7,902 bases of DNA, taken from AC-37 sp036386455. Its GTDB lineage: Bacteria; Actinomycetota; Thermoleophilia; Solirubrobacterales; Thermoleophilaceae. A program made the position numbers and the translations under genes. The stretch covers positions 1-7,902 of the forward strand of contig DASVVS010000136.1 of NCBI GenBank assembly GCA_036386455.1, read 5' to 3'. Position 1 is the first letter of the stretch. Every line of letters starts with the position of its first letter. The notes below the pieces were generated by a model, which worked only from the letters and a program-made list of their open reading frames with translations, searched no databases and was not told the DNA's origin. Below are positions 1 through 4,454 of this stretch, piece after piece.

Positions 1-1
1 G

Positions 2-1630
2 ACTATTGGGCCACTCTTGATCTTCCTCTTGCTCTTCCTCTTCTTGATGAGCAGCATGCAGGGCAGCGGCAACCGGGTGATGAGCTTCGGCAAAAGTCGC
101 GCCAAGCGCATGACCAAGGACTCGCCGAAGGTGACGTTCGCGGACGTCGCGGGCGCCAACGAGGCCGTCCAGGAGCTCACCGAGATCAAGGAATTCCTCG
201 AGTCCCCCCAGAAGTTCCAGCGCCTCGGCGCGAGGATACCCAAGGGCGCCTGGTTGGTTGGCCCTCCCGGAACCGGCAAGACGCTGCTAGCGCGCGCCGT
301 CGCCGGTGAAGCGGGGGTGCCGTTCTTCTCCATCTCGGGGTCGGACTTCGTGGAGATGTTCGTCGGCGTGGGTGCCAGCCGCGTGCGCGACCTCTTCGAG
401 CAGTCCAAGCAGAACAGCCCGTGCATCATCTTCATGGACGAGATCGACGCCGTCGGGCGCCATCGCGGCGCCGGCATGGGCGGCGGCCACGACGAGCGCG
501 AGCAGACGCTCAACCAGCTGCTCGTCGAGATGGACGGCTTCGAGATGAAGGACAACATCATCCTCATCGCGGCCACCAACCGGCCCGACATCCTCGACCC
601 GGCGCTGCTGCGCCCGGGCCGTTTCGACCGCCAGATCGTGGTCGACCGCCCCGACCGCAAGGGCCGCGCCCGCATCCTCGAGGTGCACACGCGCGGCAAG
701 CCGCTCTCGCGCGAGATCGACCTGGACAACCTCGCCGCCCAGACGCCCGGCTTCACCGGTGCGGACCTCTCCAACCTCGTGAACGAGGCCGCCCTGCTCG
801 CCGCCCGCCAGGGGCAGCGCGAGATCGACCACACGCACCTCGAAGAGGGGATCATGCGCGTGATCGCGGGGCCGGAGAAGAAGACCCGCGTGATGAGCGA
901 GAAGGAGCGCCGCGTAACGGCCTTCCACGAGATGGGCCACGCGATCGTCGCCCACTTCCTCGAGAACACCGACCCGGTCCACAAGATCTCGGTGATCTCG
1001 CGCGGCCAGGCGCTCGGCTACACGATCTCGCTGCCGACCGAGGACAAGTTCCTCACCACGCGCGCGGAGCTGTCGGACACGATGGCAATGACCCTCGGCG
1101 GCCGCGCCGCGGAGGAGATCGTCTTCGGCGAGGTCACGACCGGCGCCTCGAACGACCTCGAGAAGGTGACCGCGACGGCCAAGCAGATGGTCATGCGCTT
1201 CGGCATGTCCGAGAAGCTCGGGCCGCGCGTGTTCGGCCACGACCACGGGCAGCCGTTCCTCGGCCGCGAGTTCTCGTCGGAGCCGGACTACTCGGACGAC
1301 GTGGCCCGCGAGATCGACGGCGAGATCCGCCGCATCGTCGAGGAGGCGCACCAGCTGGCCCGCGACATCCTCGAGAAGCACCGCGAGGACCTCGACAACA
1401 CGAGCGACGTGCTGCTGCGCCGCGAGACGATCGAGCGCGAGGAGTTCATCCAGCTCCTCGACGGCAGGCCCGAGGAAGAGGTCTTCGGCCCGGACGAGCC
1501 CGTCGTACCGCAGCCCTCGCTGCCGGCGGGCCCCGAGGCCCCCGCGCGCCGCCCCGAGCCGCGCCCGCAGCCGCTGCCGCGGCCCGGCCTCGCCGGCGGG
1601 ACGGCCGAGATGCGGTCCGACCCGAGCTAG
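2..1630 (+). CDS. ftsH: ATP-dependent zinc metalloprotease FtsH (5' partial)
   Basis: Membrane-anchored AAA+ protease that unfolds and degrades misassembled membrane proteins and selected cytosolic proteins. The frame is open to the left edge, so the start is outside the window. The first visible residues, a run of Leu/Ile/Phe, are the second membrane helix; the first helix and the extracytoplasmic domain (roughly 100 residues by family comparison) are missing. The TTG at 17 lies inside that helix and is not a credible start. Seen in order: the FGKS linker; Walker A GPPGTGKT (260-283); Walker B IIFMDEID (from 425); the second region of homology ATNRPD (572 on) with arginine fingers in RPGRFDR (611-631); and the zinc site HEMGH (926-940), with a third-ligand Asp at 1154-1156 in SNDLEK. 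HEMGH differs from the common HEAGH but keeps both His and the Glu. The last ~45 residues are a Pro/Arg-rich tail, a variable region in FtsH. The gene ends just before a long palindrome. Confidence 0.97.
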   Translation, partial: TIGPLLIFLLLFLFLMSSMQGSGNRVMSFGKSRAKRMTKDSPKVTFADVAGANEAVQELTEIKEFLESPQKFQRLGARIPKGAWLVGPPGTGKTLLARAVAGEAGVPFFSISGSDFVEMFVGVGASRVRDLFEQSKQNSPCIIFMDEIDAVGRHRGAGMGGGHDEREQTLNQLLVEMDGFEMKDNIILIAATNRPDILDPALLRPGRFDRQIVVDRPDRKGRARILEVHTRGKPLSREIDLDNLAAQTPGFTGADLSNLVNEAALLAARQGQREIDHTHLEEGIMRVIAGPEKKTRVMSEKERRVTAFHEMGHAIVAHFLENTDPVHKISVISRGQALGYTISLPTEDKFLTTRAELSDTMAMTLGGRAAEEIVFGEVTTGASNDLEKVTATAKQMVMRFGMSEKLGPRVFGHDHGQPFLGREFSSEPDYSDDVAREIDGEIRRIVEEAHQLARDILEKHREDLDNTSDVLLRRETIEREEFIQLLDGRPEEEVFGPDEPVVPQPSLPAGPEAPARRPEPRPQPLPRPGLAGGTAEMRSDPS

Positions 1631-1638
1631 GGCTCCTC

Positions 1639-1792
1639 AACGGCAGCACTTGGGGAGGGGTGGTCTCGGCCGCCGCGTTCTGCCGTGGATCGGGGCGGAT
1701 CTTCGAGGTGGGCCCTATTTTTCCCGCATAGCGGTACTTAAAGGGCCCACCTCCCGAATCGCCGCCACTCCCTCCCCCTAAGTGCTGCCGTT
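1639..1792. repeat. 154-nt imperfect palindrome between ftsH and folP
   Basis: The ends are a perfect 13-nt inverted repeat, AACGGCAGCACTT (1639-1651) and AAGTGCTGCCGTT (1780-1792). Inside them GGGGAGGG (1652-1659) faces CCCTCCCCC (1770-1778). The segment 1692-1705 is about 10/14 complementary to 1753-1767. A perfect 11-nt arm follows, AGGTGGGCCCT (1706-1716) with AGGGCCCACCT (1742-1752). The core is a small CCGC-ATA-GCGG hairpin (1724-1734) in an AT-rich loop. The left half carries about 32 extra bases (1660-1691). It occupies nearly all of the 187-nt ftsH-folP gap. It could act as a strong RNA hairpin ending or stabilising the ftsH transcript, or be a decayed MITE/REP-like element. No T-run follows the stem on the plus strand, so it is not a classical intrinsic terminator, and I see no convincing target-site duplication. 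Confidence 0.8.
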
Positions 1793-1805
1793 CTGAAGCG
1801 CCGCG

Positions 1806-1817
1806 TACTGTTGGGCG
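1806..1817 (+). promoter_or_regulatory. Candidate -10 box and leaderless start for folP
   Basis: TACTGT (1806-1811) fits the actinobacterial -10 pattern TAnnnT and ends 6 nt before the folP ATG at 1818. Transcription would therefore begin at or next to the A of the ATG. No Shine-Dalgarno sequence precedes this ATG, and no other in-frame start is available, which agrees with leaderless translation. No good -35 box is visible; that position would fall in the right arm of the palindrome. This is inferred from sequence only. Confidence 0.4.
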
Positions 1818-2627
1818 ATGCCCGCGCAGCCGCTGCTCATGGGGGTCGTCAACGTGACCCCCGACTCGTTCTCCGACGGCGGTGAGTTCCTCGACGCCGA
1901 TGCCGCCGTCGCGCACGGGCAGCGGCTCGCCGGGGAGGGCGCGGACATCCTCGACGTGGGTGGCGAGTCCACGCGGCCGGGCGCCGATCCGGTTCCGGAG
2001 GGCGTCGAGATGCAGCGAGTGGTGCCGGTGGTGGAGCGGCTGGCGCAGACGGGGGGCCTGCGCGTCTCGATCGACACGGTCAAGCTCGCGGTCGCGGAGG
2101 CCGCGATCCAGGCCGGCGCGCGGGTGGTGAACGACGTGACCGCGTTCCGCCAGGCGCCCGAGCTGGCCGGGCTCGTGGCGAGCTCCGGCGCCACCTGCTG
2201 CCTCATGCACATGCAGGGCGAGCCGCGAACGATGCAGCTGGACCCGCGCTACGACGAGGTCGTCTCGGACGTGAAGGCGTTCCTCGAGGAGCGGCTGGCG
2301 TTCGCGGTGGGCGAGGGCGTGCCGGAGGAGCGGGTCTGGCTCGACCCCGGCATCGGCTTCGGCAAGACCCTCGAGCACAACCTCGAGCTGCTGCGCCGGC
2401 TGGACGAGATCGTGGCGATCGGGCGCCCGGTCGTGATCGGCACATCGCGCAAGAGCTTCCTGGGGAAGATCACGGGCCGCGACGAGAAGCAGCGCCTGGG
2501 CGGGACGATCGCCACCAACGTGATGGCCTACGAGCGCGGCGCGGCGGTCTTCCGCGTGCACGACGTGCAGCCGGTCGCGGACGCGCTGAAGGTTGCCGCG
2601 GCTACAGTCGGCGTCGTAGATGGCTGA
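1818..2627 (+). CDS. folP: Dihydropteroate synthase FolP
   Basis: Condenses 6-hydroxymethyl-7,8-dihydropterin pyrophosphate with p-aminobenzoate to give 7,8-dihydropteroate; it is the sulfonamide target and is cytosolic. The 269-residue length is normal for the family. Visible signatures along the TIM barrel are NVTPDSFSDGG (residues 12-22, phosphate/pABA loop), DVGGESTRPG (46-55), SIDT (84-87), ND (105-106), DPGIGFGKT (176-184), GTSRKS (208-213, the pterin-site Lys loop) and RVHDV (246-250, the Arg-x-His anion site). All catalytic loops look intact, with no insertion near the sulfonamide loop. The ATG at 1818 is the only in-frame start that keeps the NVTPDSF motif; it lacks a Shine-Dalgarno sequence and looks leaderless. 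The gene is bracketed by two long palindromes, and its TGA stop (2625-2627) lies inside the left arm of the second. Confidence 0.96.
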   Translation: MPAQPLLMGVVNVTPDSFSDGGEFLDADAAVAHGQRLAGEGADILDVGGESTRPGADPVPEGVEMQRVVPVVERLAQTGGLRVSIDTVKLAVAEAAIQAGARVVNDVTAFRQAPELAGLVASSGATCCLMHMQGEPRTMQLDPRYDEVVSDVKAFLEERLAFAVGEGVPEERVWLDPGIGFGKTLEHNLELLRRLDEIVAIGRPVVIGTSRKSFLGKITGRDEKQRLGGTIATNVMAYERGAAVFRVHDVQPVADALKVAAATVGVVDG

Positions 2628-2782
2628 TCCCGCGACCGCGCGCACGCGGATGACGAGCGATACCGGCGCTGGATCAGCGTCCTCGGGCTCGCCAATGGCT
2701 GCGACATTGGCCTCACCCTGCGTCCTTGACCAGCTTGGTCTCGCTCGCCCCCGCGCCCACGCTGCCGCGGAATCAGCCATCT
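2618..2782. repeat. 165-nt near-full-length imperfect palindrome between folP and folB
   Basis: The terminal inverted repeat is 17 nt with one mismatch: AGATGGCTGATCCCGCG (2618-2634) against the complement of 2766-2782. The pairing continues inward. 2635-2650 against 2750-2765 matches at about 10/16 positions. GACGAGCGATACC (2652-2664) matches the complement of 2737-2749 at 11/13. GCTGG-A-TCA (2668-2676) matches TGACCAGC (2727-2734) with one bulge. The tip is a perfect 7-bp stem, GCCAATG/CATTGGC (2691-2697, 2705-2711), with a 7-nt loop. The outer repeat and the tip share one centre near 2700. The trinucleotide CGT flanks both ends (2615-2617, 2783-2785), a possible 3-bp target duplication. 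The element covers the end of folP and stops 1 nt before the folB start. It resembles a MITE-like insertion or a large operon-internal RNA hairpin. The ends do not match those of the palindrome at 1639-1792. Confidence 0.8.
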
Positions 2783-2787
2783 CGTGA
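2620..2787 (+). CDS. Possible 55-aa small ORF bridging folP and folB (weak)
   Basis: An ATG at 2620 opens a frame that overlaps the last 8 nt of folP and ends with TGA at 2785-2787, overlapping the folB GTG in the arrangement GTGA. Such overlaps at both ends are typical of translationally coupled operon genes, and this frame exactly fills an otherwise long intra-operon gap. Against it: the product (rich in Ala, Ser, Thr and Pro) resembles no family I know, has no clear domain or membrane segment, and about 30% of its codons end in A or T, far more than its neighbours. It also lies wholly on a palindrome, whose other strand also opens with ATGGCTGAT. It may be a chance ORF whose translation merely carries ribosomes to folB, so I give it low weight. 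Confidence 0.2.
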   Translation: MADPATARTRMTSDTGAGSASSGSPMAATLASPCVLDQLGLARPRAHAAAESAIS

Positions 2788-3206
2788 TCGACGAGCCCGA
2801 CGACCGCCTGGAGCCGGACGAGGACGACGAGGAGCGCGCCGATCCGGCGGTCACCGTCGAGATCGTCGGCCTCTCCGTCTACACCCACCACGGCGTGGGG
2901 GAGGCCGAGCGCGAGGTCGGCCAGCGGCTGATCTTCGACGTCGAGTTCGAGCTGGCCGAGTGCGACGCGCTCGTGACCGACCGGGTCGAAGACACCGTCG
3001 ACTACGCGGACGTGTGCCAGCAGGTCTACCTCGCCGCGCAGGAGCGCTCGTACAAGACGCTCGAGCGGCTCTGCTCGGCGGTCGCGGACCGGCTCATCGA
3101 CCGCTACGGCGCCGAGTCCGTCACGGTGCGCGCCGCCAAGCCCGAGCCGCCGATCGCGCTGCCGGTCGAGGAGGTCGCGGTCGAGGTCTGGAAGGACGCG
3201 TCCTGA
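2784..3206 (+). CDS. folB: Dihydroneopterin aldolase FolB with acidic N-terminal extension
   Basis: Cleaves 7,8-dihydroneopterin to 6-hydroxymethyl-7,8-dihydropterin and glycolaldehyde, supplying the FolK substrate. The DHNA fold starts near residue 23 (VTVEIVGLSVYTHHGV). The segment GEAEREVGQ (39-47) holds the conserved Glu and Gln region, DYADV (73-77) the conserved Tyr, and AAKPEPPI (117-124) the catalytic Lys119. The total of 140 residues is about 20 longer than usual. The surplus is an N-terminal tail in which 12 of the first 22 residues are Asp or Glu. The GTG at 2784 is the only ATG/GTG/TTG in frame after the stop at 2727 and before the core domain, and it has no obvious Shine-Dalgarno sequence. 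It overlaps the stop of the weak upstream ORF (GTGA). The 3' end overlaps folK by 4 nt. The family call is firm; the start is less certain. Confidence 0.93.
   Translation: MIDEPDDRLEPDEDDEERADPAVTVEIVGLSVYTHHGVGEAEREVGQRLIFDVEFELAECDALVTDRVEDTVDYADVCQQVYLAAQERSYKTLERLCSAVADRLIDRYGAESVTVRAAKPEPPIALPVEEVAVEVWKDAS
3190..3196 (+). promoter_or_regulatory. Ribosome binding site supporting the CTG start of folK
   Basis: GGAAGGA lies in the last codons of folB, 6 nt before the CTG at 3203. It is a good Shine-Dalgarno match at normal spacing, and it matters because folK has no ATG, GTG or TTG that would keep its N-terminal motif. Confidence 0.65.
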
Positions 3207-3682
3207 AGGGCTATCTCGGGCTCGGCTCGAACGTCGGCGACCGCGAGGCCAACCTGCACCGCGCGTGCGAGCTGCTGGAGAGCCACGGCGTGCGCGTGGT
3301 CGGGCGCTCGTCGCTCTACGAGACCGAGCCGCAAGGCGAGATCCTCGACCAGCCCGACTTCCTCAACGCGTGCGTGGAGATCGAGACCGAGCTGGGCCCC
3401 GAGGAGCTGCTCGACACCTGCAAGGTCGTGGAGCGCGAGGGCGGGCGGATGGTCGCCGGCCCGCGGCACGGACCGCGGCCGATCGACGTGGACCTGCTGC
3501 TGCTCGGCGACCTCGAGTACGAGTCCGACCGGCTCACCATCCCGCACCGCGACGTGAAGAGCCGGCGCTTCGTGCTGGAGCCGCTGCTCGAGCTCAACCC
3601 GCACCTCACCCTGCCCGACGGCACGCACCTGGGCGACGCGCTCGCGGGCGTCCGGGACCAGCGCGTGCAGCGCACGGGATAA
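3203..3682 (+). CDS. folK: HPPK FolK (6-hydroxymethyl-dihydropterin pyrophosphokinase), probable CTG start
   Basis: Transfers pyrophosphate from ATP to 6-hydroxymethyl-7,8-dihydropterin, making the FolP substrate. Signatures: GLGSN (residues 6-10), SSLYETEP (36-43), DQPDFLNACV (49-58), Arg82 and Arg92, and IDVD with Asp95 and Asp97 (the two Mg2+ ligands), then IPHRDVKSRRFVLEPL. Counted from the CTG at 3203 the protein has 159 residues, and these Arg and Asp fall at the same numbers as in E. coli HPPK. No ATG, GTG or TTG lies just upstream in frame, and the first downstream GTG would delete GLGSN. The CTG overlaps the folB stop as CTGA and has GGAAGGA 6 nt ahead. The usual Trp before the PR-x-x-D-x-D motif is His89 here. 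Alternatives are a sequencing error at the start or a -1 frameshift giving a FolB-FolK fusion; no slippery heptamer is visible. Confidence 0.93.
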   Translation: MKGYLGLGSNVGDREANLHRACELLESHGVRVVGRSSLYETEPQGEILDQPDFLNACVEIETELGPEELLDTCKVVEREGGRMVAGPRHGPRPIDVDLLLLGDLEYESDRLTIPHRDVKSRRFVLEPLLELNPHLTLPDGTHLGDALAGVRDQRVQRTG

Positions 3683-3689
3683 TCACCCG
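3678..3689 (+). promoter_or_regulatory. Candidate -10 box and leaderless start for coaX
   Basis: GATAAT (3678-3683), one base from the TATAAT consensus, overlaps the folK stop codon and ends 6 nt before the coaX ATG at 3690. The 7-nt folK-coaX gap contains no Shine-Dalgarno sequence. A leaderless transcript starting at the ATG is therefore plausible, alongside read-through from folK. The -35 region (about 3655-3660) is poor. Confidence 0.4.
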
Positions 3690-4454
3690 ATGCTCCTCGC
3701 GATCGACCTCGGCAACACCCAGACGCACCTCGGCATGTTCCGCGGCGACCAGCTCGTGGAGCACTGGCGCCTGGCCACCGTCCGCGAGACGACGGCGGAC
3801 GAGCTGGCCACGCTGCTCGTGGACCTGCTCGCGCTCCGCAACCTCGAGCTGAGCGACGTCGACGCCGCGATCCTCTCCTCGGTCGTCCCGCAGCTCACGC
3901 CCGAGTACGAGCAGCTCGCCGACCGCTACCTGGCCGGCTCGCTGACGGTCGTGGGACCCGGCCTCAAGACCGGCATGGCGATCCGGATCGAGAACCCGCA
4001 CGAGCTCGGCACCGACCGCCTCGTCAACGCCGTGGCCGCCTACGAGAAGTGCGCCGGCGCGTGCGTGGTGGCCGACTTCGGCACCACGATCAACTTCGAC
4101 GCCGTCTCGGCGAAGGGCGAGTACCTGGGCGGCGTGATCGCTCCCGGGGTGGACATCTCGCTCGAGGCGCTGCACCAGCGCACCGCCAAGCTCCCGAAGG
4201 TCGAGCTGAGCGCGCCGGACCACGCGATCGGGCGCAACACGCTCTCGGCGGTCAAGTCAGGCGTGGTCTACGGGTTCGCCGGCAGCGTGGACGGCATCGT
4301 CTCGCGGATCCGCGAGGAGCTGGGGGACGAGGCCACCGCCATCGCGACCGGCGGCCTCGCCCACGCCATCGTCCCGTTCTGCGATCAGATCGACGAGGTC
4401 GACGACCTGCTCACGCTGACCGGGATGCGCCTGATCTACGAAGCGAACTCCTAG
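3690..4454 (+). CDS. coaX: Type III pantothenate kinase CoaX
   Basis: Phosphorylates pantothenate to 4'-phosphopantothenate, the first step of coenzyme A synthesis, in the cytosol. It belongs to the acetate/sugar kinase-Hsp70-actin (ASKHA) superfamily and has a normal length of 254 residues. Visible: the N-terminal phosphate loop IDLGNT (5-10) with Asp6; GTDR (107-110) with the proposed catalytic Asp109; DFGTT (129-133), the second phosphate-binding motif, in a somewhat divergent form (DFGTAT is common); GGVIAPG; IGRNT followed by SG; and ATGGLA near the C-terminus. The gene starts 7 nt after folK with no visible Shine-Dalgarno sequence. Its TAG stop overlaps that of the convergent phosphoesterase gene by 4 nt. 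Linkage to folate genes is familiar from actinobacteria, where coaX follows panC and panD downstream of folK; panC and panD are not present here. Confidence 0.95.
   Translation: MLLAIDLGNTQTHLGMFRGDQLVEHWRLATVRETTADELATLLVDLLALRNLELSDVDAAILSSVVPQLTPEYEQLADRYLAGSLTVVGPGLKTGMAIRIENPHELGTDRLVNAVAAYEKCAGACVVADFGTTINFDAVSAKGEYLGGVIAPGVDISLEALHQRTAKLPKVELSAPDHAIGRNTLSAVKSGVVYGFAGSVDGIVSRIREELGDEATAIATGGLAHAIVPFCDQIDEVDDLLTLTGMRLIYEANS
4451..4454. other. Shared CTAG: convergent stop codons of coaX and the phosphoesterase
   Basis: The palindromic tetranucleotide CTAG contains the coaX stop (TAG, 4452-4454, plus strand) and the phosphoesterase stop (TAG, read 4453-4451, minus strand). There is no intergenic space and no terminator hairpin between the two genes, so transcripts from each side should extend into the other. 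Confidence 0.9.

Noticed and set aside
287..1381. Long minus-strand open frame opposite ftsH
   Set aside because: It is the antisense shadow of ftsH in high-GC DNA: Arg/Val/Leu/His-rich, no recognisable domain, and the plus frame has every FtsH motif.
1706..1752. Classical Rho-independent terminator for ftsH
   Set aside because: The 11-bp stem is good, but the T-run (1717-1722) is in the loop, not after the stem, and C-rich sequence follows it.
2726..2731. TTGACC as a -35 box for folB
   Set aside because: No TAnnnT-like -10 lies 16-18 nt downstream (the sequence there is C-rich), and the hexamer is part of the palindrome arm.
1446..2891. 481-codon minus-strand open frame over ftsH end, folP and folB start
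   Set aside because: It runs across two genes and both palindromes, has no domain signature, and the opposite strand codes clear FtsH and FolP.
2726..3682. folK read as a 318-residue protein starting from TTG at 2726
   Set aside because: The first ~159 residues are Arg-rich out-of-frame translation of folB. Homology begins exactly at the CTG at 3203.
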